Assembly: GCF_937616625.2 (NCBI RefSeq)
Contig: NC_065576.1
Location: 20,982,001 to 21,046,000, forward strand
Length of the DNA: 64,000 bases
Direction: 5' to 3'
Source of the DNA: Mercurialis annua
Taxonomy: Eukaryota > Streptophyta > Magnoliopsida > Malpighiales > Euphorbiaceae
Shown: positions 47,186 through 58,362 of the stretch, piece by piece
How positions within the stretch are numbered: the stretch's first letter is position 1
Layout of the letters: each line of letters starts with the position of its first letter
Notes under the pieces: model-generated
What the model saw: the letters and a program-made list of their open reading frames with translations, nothing else
Told to the model about the DNA's origin: nothing
The model's database searches: none
Translations under genes and position numbers: made by a program

Positions 47186-47513
47186 CTACCGCAATGTTAC
47201 CAATCTATCACGCATGTTCTATGCATTGTCCGATCTTGTAGCTATTCCAGCTCGTCGGCCTGGTAGCTCGTCGGTACGCCCATTACTTATCCAAATTACC
47301 TGTACGTTTAATTCATAAACGTAAACTTTAGGGTTTACTTTCATTCCGATGAAGTTTCAAGGAGTTTTCAGGACAATGCGCAGGTGCTGCCTGCACACTG
47401 ACACTGTTTAGTAAAACAACGATCTCTCCCAATTGAACTGTTGGATCGACATGAAATTTGACAGACGCGTTCCTAAGAGGCAAATCTATAAACTGACCGT
47501 TGGGATTTTAAAT

Positions 47514-47628
47514 CTGTCAAGATTTGGGTAGTGTGCGAACGCACACAATGGGTGTGCGAACGCACACCCTAAATTTCAAGGAGTGTGCGAACGCACACTC
47601 AATATGTGCGAACGCACACCCTTGACAG
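47514..47628. repeat. GTGTGCG dyad module in C right LTR
   Basis: Partner of 40526-40640 with the same CTGTCAAG/CTTGACAG enclosure; the last of the four dyads has one arm base changed. Confidence 0.9.
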
Positions 47629-49062
47629 CCCCCGAAAAGTCGTTTTCCGGGGCTTTTCAACCATCCCAGCATGCATAAAACATAACCACCTCCAAAACCC
47701 ATATCTCGGTTTATGCTAAAACGTTATAAACAATCCAAAAACGTCAAATTCAATCCTAAAGCACAATCTCACTAAAACAGCCATATATATTCGATTTTAA
47801 ACCAAATTTATTGAAGATTTACCTTGAAACGAAGCTTAGGAACGATAGAGGATTCGATTCTGAAGAAATCGCCGCGAAAATCACTCGATTCGGACGTCGA
47901 ACGGCGAAACGGCGGCGAAACGACGGTATCGCTCGTTATCTCTCTCGCTCTCTCTGGACTCTTCTTTCCTTCTGATTCATATCTTTCATTATATATAATC
48001 CGGCTAAAGTGCCACTTTTATCCTTGTTCTTTTTGTTTACTATCATTTATCCTTTAAACTTTTCTTTCGTACGATTTAGTCCATAACTAAATCGATAAAC
48101 TCTTAAATTATTACTGTTACGTATTATTTATATCCGATAAATAATACGAAGCTCGATATTAACACTTTTCCGTCAAAATCCAATATTTCCATTTCCGACA
48201 CAAAGTGGCTAAATTACCACTTTGGTCCCTGCACTCTATTTTGAGCTTTACTTGACATTTTTCCTTTTAATTCCAATTCTAACTTTAGAATTGAAATATA
48301 ACCGTAATTTCCTCATAATTAATTTCCTCCAAACCGACCTATTAAAACTTATTTATCTTAGTTTTATCGGAAATCTTTCTGATTTCGCCATTCTGGCGAA
48401 TCCAGACTGGACACATGGTCCAATTAGCTAATTAAATATTTTGGGGTATTACAAAACCGTTGATAGCGATTTGATCTAAATGATTTTCTGTAAGATTTGA
48501 GGTAATATTTGATTGAAAAAAAATGGAGGATGAAAAATTTTGTTATCTGAAGTTTAAGTTAGGTTTTCCTTAGAATTTTGTGTGTTTCCTTACGTCTTAG
48601 TTCGAAAAGAAGATGGTATTATAGAACTGATCTTAGTTGATTGAACCGAGACGATTCTAGTGGTGTTTAGTTCCCAGCCGTTTCTTTTTTGTGTGAGAGC
48701 ATATTTAATCAGGACGACATTTTGATCTGCTTGTATGCTTGTTAGCGGGCGCTTTAAGCTTTCTCATATGAGGTAATTGGTGTTGTGACCTCTATATGTG
48801 ATATGGTGCGTAATTATATTTAATTGAGAGTGTCTTTAGGTTTTCGGGTTGTAGCATTGGAGTTTGGCTTAGTAAGAGTACGATTTGAATTTTGGGATTG
48901 TTCCTACACTTATGGTGTTTCTTTGGTAGTCTTTAAGACTTGAGCTTGTTCTTTTAAAAAATTTCTCGTATAGCGTATCGGTTATTCCTGATTGAAAAAT
49001 AAATTTTTAATTCGTTCACAAGTGGTGTTTAGAGAGTCGTTTGACGTACTAAATTGTTGAAG

Positions 49063-49198
49063 TAAGAATTTTTCGCGTATGCGTATAATGATGGATATTA
49101 AACTCTGTAGATCACTAAACTTTCCTCAAATAAGAATTTTTCGCGTATGCGTATAATGATGGATATTAAACTCTGTAGATCACTAAACTTTCCTCAAA
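49063..49198. repeat. 68-bp tandem duplication across a MITE end
   Basis: Two identical 68-bp units (49063-49130 and 49131-49198), each made of 30 bp of flank (TAAGAATTTTTCGCGTATGC...) plus the first 38 bp of the MITE terminus (GGATATTAAACTCTG...). The left TIR end is therefore present twice. Confidence 0.93.
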
Positions 49199-49552
49199 TT
49201 ACAGAAAGGTCACTAAAACAACTTTTGTTACAAAATGGTCATTGAACTATACTTTTTATTACAAAGAGGTCCAGCCATCTAAAACGTTGCGTTTTAAGCA
49301 AAAACGCAACATTTTTGCTTACGTGGCAAGCCAAAATTACAAAAAGGAACATAGTTCAGTGACCTTTTTGTAATAAGAGGTATTATCCAGTGATATTTTT
49401 GTAATTCACAAAAAGTTTGGTGTTGTTTTTGTAACAACATAAACATTTTTGTAGTAAAAGGTATAGTTCAATGACCATTTTGTAACAAAAGTTTTTTTAG
49501 TGATCTTTCTGTAATTTGAGTAAAGTCTAATGATCTACAGAGTTTAACATCC
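49093..49552. mobile_element. MITE with TIRs of about 93 bp in element B
   Basis: The left end GGATATTAAACTCTGTAGAT and the reverse complement of the right end (GGATGTTAAACTCTGTAGAT) match over about 93 bp. The functional left end may be 49161 (second duplicate). The centre has a hairpin GTTGCGTTTT...AAAACGCAAC. No clear target duplication could be read because of the tandem duplication at the left. Confidence 0.83.
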
Positions 49553-49963
49553 GTATCTTTCGAATATTCAACTCAGTTTTAAATTTGAAGTCTTAATTCT
49601 TTAAGTTGGGAAAAATGTCCGTAAAATTTTCAGCGTATTTTTGGTTAAATTTTATTTCGTTTGGCTTTGACTCTCCTCAGTCTTCCTTGCGGTATAATTA
49701 TCTTTTGGCGAGAGTTTTGTTTACTCTTTTGAGATTGCAGTTTCGCTTTTGCTTAAGTTGAGTTATGCAGTTTCTATTTTGTTTCTGTTGAGTTGTCACC
49801 TGGTCGTAAAGTGATTTTGGAAATCATAAATTGTTATGCGTAGTTGTTTCTTTCATTCCGTTGAGGGCGCGTTGCTCCGTCTTGTTGAGTTACGTGTGAT
49901 TGTATTCGTGGAATAATTGATTTTATATTATTTTAGTTGTGGTAAATTCGCGGAATTTTTTTT

Positions 49964-49979
49964 AATAAGTTGAGGAGAA
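49964..49979 (+). other. Polypurine tract of element B
   Basis: AATAAGTTGAGGAGAA directly precedes TGTAATATCCCG. This marks the start of a 3' LTR in the plus direction. Confidence 0.85.
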
Positions 49980-52203
49980 TGTAATATCCCGTAAAAACTT
50001 TAGGCTTTTTCCGTCGAGTTTTTGGTAAAATTATATATTTAAATTAACTTTCATTCGAATGGTTTTTTTAAAAATGTAACGATATTAAAGAGTTGATAAT
50101 ACAATATAATTATGTTATATCATAATTTAAATTCATGCATAAATCACATGCATGTCTTAAGTTGTTTTATTATTTAATTGGTTTCTTAGGCCTATGATTC
50201 ATTCATGTTTTTGGCCCATGCATTCCAATGTCCAATTTCTCTTGTCTTTGTTGGCTCATGCATTGTCCTTCACAAGTACAAGACTTGTGCTTTACGAGAC
50301 CGGATTCTGCTGCCAATTATGGCTTGATTTTCCTCCTTTATATTCTAAATTTATAAGCCTAATTTTCTTCCCCGCATTTCTTTCTAACCCTAGCCGTCAA
50401 TCCTCTTATTTCTCCTGAGAAAATCGTTGCCCAATCTTCCTCATTTTCTTGCTGAAATTGGTGAGTTAATGGTTTATAATTTTCAGTTTTGTTCTTAGCG
50501 CTACCTCTGTTCTTAAGCGTTTTTCTTGTGCGTTTTAGAACCGAATCAAAATTCGTCTCGTCCCAGTGATAGTAGAATCACTCCTCTACAATTCCACTTT
50601 TTGTTTTCGTCAAACGGTACGTAAATCAATCCGCTATATCCACCGATGTTTCTTCATTTTCATGGGTTTTACTTATCTTTTGACTAATATGATTTCTGCC
50701 GAATATTGTTTGGATAGTTGAGTTGGATTTTGCATGATTGGTAAATTATATGTTCTTGATTTTTAAATTGTTTGGTTCATAATTTTAGTAATTTCATTCA
50801 TGATTCATGGGGGTTTGAGTTCAGTAAACTCTGATCATATTTTGATTAAGACTTATTTGGGTTCTTATTTATGGCTTGAGTTAATAATATATTGGTCGTG
50901 TATTTGGTTCTGTGTTTTGTTTGTTCATATTTGATGATGAAGATATTGGATTATGTAATTGGCGGGCTGGATAAGAATTTCAAAGTAAGTGTTACGTTTA
51001 TTTTTTTTAAAATTATAATATTAAATGCCGGGCTCATTTTTTGTGAAAAGTTAAATGCTTATGTTTGATTTTGAAGTGGCGGGTTGCTTCTTTGATTTGA
51101 ATGGTAGTGATGGTTAATTGGTCATTTGGGTAACTCTTTTATTTTGTTTTTATAAATTGAATCTCTTTAAGTTTATTTCTAACTATTCATGTTTTATCTA
51201 ACGATAATTAATTTCGATTTTAATCTACGGATTTAGTTTCAATTTTTAAATTGGCAATTTGATAATATTATATATTTGTAATTCAATTATTTTGATAATA
51301 TTATTATTTATTATTTATAATAAATTTATAATATTATTATTTATAAATTACTTTGACAACAGCATTTTAAATCTAATATTATCTAAGAATAATATTAGAT
51401 TTATTTATTATGTAATTTATTTCGATTTTTATTTTTGGAGATCGATAATTATATTTTTAATCTATGATTTATAACTACTCGGGTAATTATTAAATTCAGG
51501 AATTATTGACTGGAGGTGTCAATTGGACGTTTTAAGATTTTAACGGTTTTCTTAATTTACTTTAATAAAGTAAATTATTAGTAACTATTGGTTACTTGAG
51601 TTATAAGTTATTGAGTTCCATTTTAATTTTTGATTAATATTTTGTCAAAGTTGTTTCTATAATTATAAACAATGGTTTATAATTGGATATAAATATATTT
51701 ATTTTTTTAAAGTGATTTTTAGGAATTATAAACTCTGATTTATATTTTGATAAAATATTTTGGGTCGGGTTAGACTTGGTTCACTCGACATGTGATGTAG
51801 CTTTGTAGTTATTGGTAACTCGGCTAACCCACTATTTGAGGAATTGATTTTAATTATTATTTAATTATTATTTAAGTAATATTTTCAGAAACGGATTTTA
51901 AAGCGGGAACTCAATAAGCTTGACTTGTTGTTGACTGTATAATTGTTTGAGTATTGCGTTTGCTCTGTTTGGCTTTACCTTAATTTGTTGTTTGTGCTAG
52001 TCCTATGTGGTGTCTAGTACTTAATAGAGTTAGGGTCCATTTTTAATAATTATTTGCATTTGTTTAGACTCATCGACCGTTCGTGCTTTTGAGGCAAACC
52101 GAGTTTAAGTTGCTTGCCAGGAGTTTTCACGTGGATTAGCAAGCAATGATTTTATATCGCTATTTACCGCTTTATTAAGTAAATTGTATTTTTGCATATA
52201 TAT
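49980..52203 (+). repeat. 3' LTR of element B (interrupted, different subfamily)
   Basis: Starts TGTAATATCCCGTAAAAACT. U3 is not alignable with the 5' LTR at 32757 and lacks the dyad cluster. Its second half aligns at roughly three quarters identity by eye (GGGTCGGGTTAGACTTGG, GGGAACTCAATA, CTAGTCCTATGTGGTGTCTAGTAC, GCAAGCAATGA, TTTACCGCTTTATTAAGTAAATT). Cut at 52204 by LTR D before its terminal GTGACA. Confidence 0.85.
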
Positions 52204-52515
52204 TGTAATACCCCGTGTTTTTCCGTCATAGTTTCTTTGTGTTTTCGACTTGGTTTCGGATTTTTATCGGTGGACTTAGCAAGTGTGACACTTTAATTGG
52301 GGTTTGAGTTGTATCTTGTATATGTTGAATGTGTCATGTGAGTTTTCCATAGCGTTTTGATATGTATCCGGATTATAATCGATGTTGTGTTCGTGTGCCT
52401 TCTGAATCTGATATGTTTTGATAAAAAATCCATATCTCCCAATTTAACCGTTTGATCGGGTTCATTTTTGGATATGCTGTGCATGAGAAAAAGTTGACCA
52501 CTGGATCAAAATGTT

Positions 52516-52592
52516 AGGCGCGTTGGAGGCGCCCCATGTAATTGCTGCGCCTGATGAAGGCGCGATGGGACGAACGCGCCTCGCATCGCGCC
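52516..52592. repeat. AGGCGC dyad cluster in LTR D
   Basis: GC-rich island in AT-rich DNA with AGGCGC/GCGCCT inverted pairs: GCGCCT-GATGA-AGGCGC (52547-52563), AGGCGCG...CGCGCCT (52558-52581) and GGAGGCGCC. Lies just upstream of the TATA box. Confidence 0.85.
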
Positions 52593-52612
52593 TCACCTGT
52601 AATTTTGTGTCA

Positions 52613-52630
52613 GGGTCTATAAATAGACCC
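52613..52630 (+). promoter_or_regulatory. TATA box of LTR D inside an 18-bp dyad
   Basis: GGGTCTAT-AA-ATAGACCC contains TATAAATAG. About 50 nt downstream is the AAACCCTAGCCGACG leader-like text found in the related LTRs. Confidence 0.7.
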
Positions 52631-55600
52631 CTTATTCGACCCTAAACCTTTTCTTTCACTTTTGCAAACCCTAGCCGACGTTCTTACACTAAAATTCTCT
52701 GAGATAGATCATTGTACATCAATTCCTTTGATTATTGGACTCCGGTAAGTGATTTGCACACCCTATCCTTAGTATGTTCATATGTCCTTGATTCAATTCG
52801 TTTTGTGGCTAATGAACCCTTATTTTATAATGTTGTGTGAGGTCTTGAGCGATCATATTCTGATCAGTTCCGTTCTTGGATTCGTGTGATGTGCCTATCC
52901 GCTTAACTCTCCTTGGTAAGTGTCGAATCTTGTGTTTTCGGGTTAAACCTATACTTTGGGTGTTGTGATTATTGATTCATTGTTTTTGGCATGTTAGAAC
53001 GGATTTGTATGATTAGGTTTGGTTTATCATTTTGTATGAGATTATACTTTGGTTGTTTATATCAATTGTTAGGTTAAATGCTAGATTGATGGGCATGCTT
53101 ATACTAGAAACGTCGCTACTGTTTTGATATGTTGATAGTTGCTGGAAATCCATATTTAGGGCTGTTATAGATTGATGTAATCAACTCGTTGTTGTGTGGA
53201 TTGTTTTATAGACCTAAGGTTTGTTTTTGGACTTGTAATGCATGAATTCAACTTGTTTTGACTGACTGTTGTTCAAGACATAAGTGGCTGCCCATATGTG
53301 ATTCTAAGGATGTTTTGGATGTTTGTAACATATTGGCATTGTTTAAGAGTCGTTGACGATGTTCCGTGTTGTTTGTATTCAAGTTTGGCAAAATTGTGCG
53401 GTGTAAATGGTTAAGTTAACTTCTGTATTTCACATATGAATTGAATGACACATGTGTGTATTTAGACCTCTTATGGATCATTTGATATGCTTTGGCACAT
53501 GTGTATCTACTCTGGGTGGTTTTTCCAAGTGTTGGCAAAAGGTTTAAGCATGTTGTATAAATGGTTTATTTGGTTGTTATGCTATGATTGAGTTCCATGG
53601 TTTTCAAATGAACGTTGTTTTGATTTAAAGGTTTCAGATAATACTTTGGTTTTACTCTGGCATATTTTTGGGTCGGGTTGGACTTGGGTCGCCCGACATG
53701 TGAGATTAAGCTTGAAGGTCAGTACTCTGGGATTTTCACTTGGTTTTAAAGTTTTAAACTAAGTTATATAAGTACTCCGGATTATGTTTTCAAAAGGGAA
53801 CTCAATTAGGCTTAACTTATTATTTGACTCTGGTATTACTTTGGCTATGGATTGTATACGTTTGATTGTTATGCCGTGGCATATACTTTGTCTTGTGGTT
53901 GAGATACTAGTCCTATGTGGTGTCTAGTATTCTTAGAGTTAAGGGATGAATTGTTTTTAACTTAAGCTTTGTTTCTAGACCCGTCGAATGATCGTGCTTC
54001 AGAGTTAGAGCAGGTTTAGGTTGTTTGCCAGGTTATCACGTGGATTCGCAAGCTGTGAGTTTGTAGTGATATTTACCACTCTATTAAGTAACACATCATA
54101 TTTTAATATTATAAATGCTTTTGAATTGTTTTAAGCGATTATGGATCTGGATTGAAACGAGCTACTCGATAGGCTTGTATCGAGACTGTGTGCAACGGTA
54201 AGTACTCTGGAATCGGCAGACTAATGTCTTGCTTACGCTGGTATATGACAAGGATTCGTTCCCGTCCACTCTGAGTTTATCAGTATGCTATGTCATTATA
54301 ATACCCCGTATTATTTGTTAGTATTTATTTTCGCGCGTGTCCAAATTTTTATTAAGTAGGACCTCGAAAATAGTTATTAAATTCACGAGATGAATTTATA
54401 AGTGTGAAAATATGATTTGGTGTGTGTTTTGCCTTAAGTTTGACTTTTGCCAATTTTATGTGTTAAATGTGAATTTTGCGGTTTTACGCTAAAAATTGTC
54501 AAAATAATTATTTTTAATTATTTTTAATGGCCCAAAAATATTTTAATTCAGCCCATATGTTATGTTTTAATGTTTTTGAATATTTGAGAAACTTAAGTTT
54601 ATTTTACCTCTAGAGTTCGATTTAATTACAAGAATGCCATAATGACAAACTTGTAAATAAATGAAACATGAAAGAATATCTAGATATTTTCTCTAGACAT
54701 CTTGGTGCCCAAGTAACTTACTCATCTTCTTCTTCTTCATTTCTCTAGCATAATTTCATTCTCCATTGTTGTGTGGGTGTCAACACTCTTAAATAAAAAA
54801 ATGAAACACAAGTCCTAGATTGTTAAATTTTCTCACCAAATTTTCTTAACAAAAAACGTTGCAATTTTTCCGTAGAATACTAATCTACAATTGCATGTTG
54901 GATCAAGGTGAATTTCAAAGCTCAAATCTTAATTTTTATTTGCTGATGTTGAATGAACCTTAGATACATGCTTAGGATGGTTTAAACTTGTTGTTTGATG
55001 GTTGATTAGTTGGTTTTAGTTGCTAGTTTGATGGGTTTCAGTATTAAAATAATGTTTCCGTGAAATTAAATTAATTATTTTAATTTTCTGGGCTGATCTA
55101 AATGGTGAGGTTAAAATATGCTTTAAAGTGTGATTTTTGTGGATTAAAAATGTTAAACATTTCGGGTATTAATTTAATGGTTTGGAGTTCGATTTTTAAT
55201 AGTTTTAAAGACTTAAAAATCACTTAAAAAGGGTAAATAAATGGATTTTAAATTTCTAGAAATAAATTGGTTTATGTTTGAGTTAGATGTTGGGTTGATG
55301 GTGAATAAATGATTAATGGTGAATTTTTAATGATTTGTTAATCGGGTTTAATTTTTGATAATTGTTTATTCGGTAAAAATTGTTTAAAAAGGGTTTTTTC
55401 GTCATTTTAAATTTCTGGGCAGAAATTATTTATAAATGTTATATGTTGATTATTTATGGAATTTAATTGATTTAATTGAGGTGTTTTGACGGATTAATTA
55501 TCGGTTTTGATTATTAATGGTTATTTCGGTTTTAATTGTTAAAATTATGAAAAATAATTTATTTTAATTTCGAGGCTGCTATTTTCAAAAGATTAAATAA

Positions 55601-56385
55601 AAATATGTATTGGTTGATTTTTGGGTGACTAAAATTGTGTAAAAATAATTTTTGAACGTTTTAACGGTTTTTAAAGCTCATCCGAGCTTGACCGGAATCC
55701 GGTGACCGGAATTTGGTGACCGGAGTGATCAAAACATAAATGGGATTCTGAGTTTGAGAGTTTATGATTTATTGAATTTGGTTGGATTTGGACTTGATTG
55801 TCAAAATTTAGAGTTTAGGAGTTAAAGTGTAATTTTCATAAAAATAAAGGACCAATCGGTAATTTAACACTATTTCCAGATTATTGATGTATATAATTTG
55901 ATGTGAAATGATTTTTATAATTATAAATGATTTTAATAATTTTTGAAAGATTTGGATGTGTTTTGCCGAAAACTAGAGTTTTGGGGTTAAATTGTATTTT
56001 TCCAAATTTGAAGGGTTACATGGTATGTTAGCCAAAGTTTCCAGATTATATTTGTTAATAATATGAGGTAAATATTTTTTGGGTATTTTAAGTAATTTTG
56101 TCGATTTTAAAATCGATTGATTTACAAAAGGACCTAAATGGTCAATTTTGAAAAGTTTGAGGATATTTGGTATTTTGACCAAAAGTGGAATTTAAGCTAA
56201 TATGGGGCTGTTTTAATAGATTTAAATAAATAACTTTGAAGTGGAAAGTATTACTTGATGGAAGAAATATATTTTATGTATTGAAGTATATTTATGAAAA
56301 ATAAAATATTTAAATGAGTGGTGATGAAAAATGGTTTTGCGTGTTAAAAGAGATAAACAACAAAAGTTTAAATTAGTAAAAATAT

Positions 56386-56455
56386 GAAATTATTAAATAA
56401 GAAATTAACCATATCGATGGCTGTGCTATCGATGAAATTATTAAATAAGAAATTA
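56386..56455. repeat. Templated insertion in the left LTR of E
   Basis: A 22-bp segment GAAATTATTAAATAAGAAATTA occurs twice (56386-56407, 56434-56455) around 26 bp reading CCATATCGATGGCTGTGCTATCGAT, which resembles the tandem unit that begins about 440 bp downstream. The right LTR (near 63277-63298) has the 22-bp segment once and no insert. Confidence 0.83.
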
Positions 56456-56870
56456 CCGATTGGAGGTTAGAATTAATTAATTAAATTAAATTAAGATGGT
56501 ATAGAGTTAATTCCATAGTAGGATTTTATTAATTAAGAGTATTAATATTTTGATTCTAACTAGATTCGACAAGTTGTCGAGCTACCGGGTCGGAGGACCA
56601 AGGAAATTAACGGAGTTTTATTAAGGAGCATTGACGGAGTAATACCGTAGTTAAACGGTTTCTGTGAGTACATGTTTTTACATTTCGGTATTCGTAAATT
56701 CTCATATTTTAACATACCGTGTGATATATGTGTTGCGGTGTTATATGTTTACATGCCTTTCATGGATGTATGTTTTATGTATATACTATATGTATATATT
56801 ATTTTGATATACAAAGGTACACACATAGTTTTGAGAAATTATTATGCATTTGCTTATGCTTGAATGTGTG

Positions 56871-57378
56871 TTACATCGGTTGGCTGTGCTATCGATGTCA
56901 GAATTGTGTGTGTGTGTTACATCGGTTGGCTGTGCTATCGGTGTCAGGATTGTGTGTGTGTTACATCGGTTGGCTGTGCTATCGATGTCAGGATTGTGTG
57001 TGTGTGTTACATCGGTTGGCTGTGCTATCGATGTCAGGATTGTGTGTGTGTGTTACATCGGTTGGCTGTGCTATCGATGTCAGGATTCTGTGTTACATCG
57101 GTTGGCTGTGCTATCGATGTCAGGATTGTGTGTGTGTTACATCGGTTGGCTGAGCTATCGATGTCAGGATTGTGTGTGTATGTTACATCGGTTGGCTGTG
57201 CTATCGATGTCAGGATTGTGTGTTACATCGGTTGGATGTGCTATCGATGTCAGGATTGTGTGTGTGTTACATCGGTTGGTTGTGCTATCGATGTCAGGGT
57301 TGTGTGTTACATCGGTTGGCTGTGCTATCGATGTCTGGTGATTATGGTTGATCGGTTGGCTGTGTTATCGGTCCCATA
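56871..57378 (+). repeat. ATCGGTTGGC tandem array in E left LTR, about 12 units
   Basis: Eleven good units of ACATCGGTTGGCTGTGCTAT-CGATGTCAGGATT followed by variable TG-dinucleotide runs, plus a degenerate twelfth. Same sense-strand core as the array in the LTRs of element C. ACATCG and CGATGT can pair within each unit. Confidence 0.95.
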
Positions 57379-57624
57379 AGATTGTGCATGTATGTTATAT
57401 TGGTTAGTTTTGTCATCAATGTAGATGGACGAATTTAAGAAATGTGGTTTAATTTAAAGGTCAACATGTATGGTTGACTTTCAATGATATTGAAATCTTG
57501 TCGAAATATGTAATGTGCGAGTTCAAGCTTCAATGTTTTTTTTTTAAAACGTTTTCAAAGGATTTCGAAAATACATAAAGTTATTTTAAATATAAAACGG
57601 TTTTAACTTTATGTAATATTTATT

Positions 57625-57968
57625 GAGCAAAGGGTCAACGCGCCTCCTAAACTTGTGACACGGGGTCATCTAACCCAATTTATACTTTTTTGAGCAACTA
57701 ACCCCAAAACTCTTCATTTTTGGGTCAAATAACCCCATAAATTATATTTTTATTTTAAAAAATAGATTTAGAATAATTATATCGCAACAATTAGGGAAAT
57801 ATCTAATTACCTTTTTGCATCCATCGCCTCCGATTTATATTTTACACATTTTAAAAATATAATTATGGGTTAAAATTGAAGAGTTTTGGGGTTAGTTGCT
57901 CAAAAAAGTATAAATTGGGTTAGATGTCCCCGTGTTACAAGTTTAGGGGGCGCGTTGACCCTTTGTTC
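57625..57968. mobile_element. MITE, Mutator-like, in E left LTR
   Basis: 344 bp with TIRs of about 105 bp (left GAGCAAAGGGTCAACGCGCC; the right end is its reverse complement with few differences). Flanked by a perfect 10-bp target duplication AATATTTATT (57615-57624, 57969-57978). No coding potential. A 9-11 bp duplication with long TIRs suits a Mutator-like MITE. Confidence 0.9.
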
Positions 57969-58350
57969 AATATTTATTTGTAACAGCATGAACTCACTCA
58001 GTTTTATACTGACCCACTCCTCCCAACACTTTCAGGGAAAGCTGGTCCGATTTTGAAGAAGGCTTTCGAATGTTTATTTCTCGGAAGTCTAATTTGGTAA
58101 AAGACTGTAAAGAAGGTTTTAAGTTCTAGTTGTCCGCAGTAGATTAGTATAGTCTTATTGTATTCAAATATTTTAAAGCGCATTTAAACTCTGATGTTTT
58201 GTCCCATCAGTTATTTAATAAATGTTTCATACATTTCTATTTTCAAAATGAAAAATTTATAGTGTTTTTCAGGCTTGCTACGGGTTTCGGAGCAACCACT
58301 CCCACTCCCTAGCGCCGGTCTCGACTCGAGATTTCGGGTCGTGACAAAGG

Positions 58351-58362
58351 TGGTATCAGAGC
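58351..58362 (+). other. Primer binding site of E (tRNA-iMet type)
   Basis: TGGTATCAGAGC four bases after the LTR end GTGACA. Confidence 0.93.

Larger units (their letters stand above)
38677..48453 (-). mobile_element. Element C: TR-GAG-like gypsy element, nested in B
   Basis: 9777 bp, minus strand, with perfect 5-bp target duplication AAACC (38672-38676 and 48454-48458). Two nearly identical LTRs, iMet primer site, polypurine tract and intact gag, but no pol: the 1.6 kb between gag and the 3' LTR has no protease, RT or integrase motif. This fits the class called TR-GAG, non-autonomous LTR elements coding only for gag. High LTR identity suggests a recent insertion. The right LTR later gained a MITE and a 170-bp duplication. 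Confidence 0.9.
45085..48453 (-). repeat. 5' LTR of element C with MITE insertion
   Basis: 3369 bp. Removing the MITE and one copy of its 170-bp flanking duplication leaves about 2748 bp, close to the 2790-bp partner. The main remaining difference is one fewer 40-bp tandem unit (four at 45754-45907). The dyad module is at 47514-47628, with the fourth dyad mutated to ATGTGCG. A TATA-like minus-strand ATTATATATAATG is near 47988-48000. Confidence 0.93.
48454..49979 (+). other. Degenerate internal region of B, right part
   Basis: Begins with the second AAACC copy and continues the plus-strand element B. No coding frame or known domain is visible. It contains the TIR element at 49093-49552 and ends in the polypurine tract AATAAGTTGAGGAGAA (49964-49979). 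Confidence 0.7.
32757..52203 (+). mobile_element. Element B: decayed, possibly chimeric Ty3/gypsy element
   Basis: Plus-strand element with a full 5' LTR (32757-35673), primer site and degenerate internal DNA. It is interrupted by element C and resumes at 48459. It then ends at a polypurine tract and a second LTR (49980 on) that is itself cut at 52204. No gag or pol frame survives. The two LTRs belong to different subfamilies (see findings). The left side lies directly against satellite, so B inserted into the array. Confidence 0.72.
52204..54296 (+). repeat. LTR D, 5' part of a further gypsy element
   Basis: Starts TGTAATACCCCGTGTTTTTC after an AT-rich site in the LTR of B. Carries a GC-rich dyad cluster (52516-52592), a TATA box inside a dyad (52613-52630), AAACCCTAGCCGACG, and the shared downstream LTR text (GGGTCGGGTTGGACTTGGGT, TAGTCCTATGTGGTGTCTAG, TTTACCACTCTATTAAGTAA). 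It is cut by element E at 54297; the rest would lie beyond the window. The frame at 52293 is not a gene. Confidence 0.85.
54297..58346 (+). repeat. 5' LTR of element E
   Basis: 4050 bp including a 344-bp TIR element and its 10-bp duplication. Starts TATAATACCCCGTATTATTT, where the partner LTR has TGTAATACCCC. Ends CGGGTCGTGACA. Holds the ATCGGTTGGC tandem array (56871-57378). The long frames at 56728-57379 exist only because that array lacks stops. Confidence 0.93.

Noticed and set aside
40529..47702. Cys/Arg-rich small peptides at 40529-40714 and 47517-47702
   Set aside because: They are the translation of the four GTGTGCG dyads; the repetitive residues come from the repeats.
41235..48431. 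Matching open frames in both LTRs of C (41235/48222, 39110/45517, 39597/45964, 40836/47824)
   Set aside because: Identical because the LTR is duplicated. No domains; the hydrophobic look comes from T-rich DNA.
52621..52690. AAACCCTAG-like text as telomere repeats
   Set aside because: Single occurrences in LTR leaders (also near 33161 and 9540), never in tandem; not telomeric.
56871..57378. Possible CRISPR-like array (constant core, variable spacers)
   Set aside because: Spacers are TG-runs, not unique sequence; the array lies in a plant LTR with a copy in the partner LTR. It is a minisatellite.
56728..57379. Overlapping open frames of 141-171 residues
   Set aside because: Three frames of the same ATCGGTTGGC/TGTGTG array stay open because the repeat has no stops. 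Low-complexity Cys/Val-rich output, not proteins.
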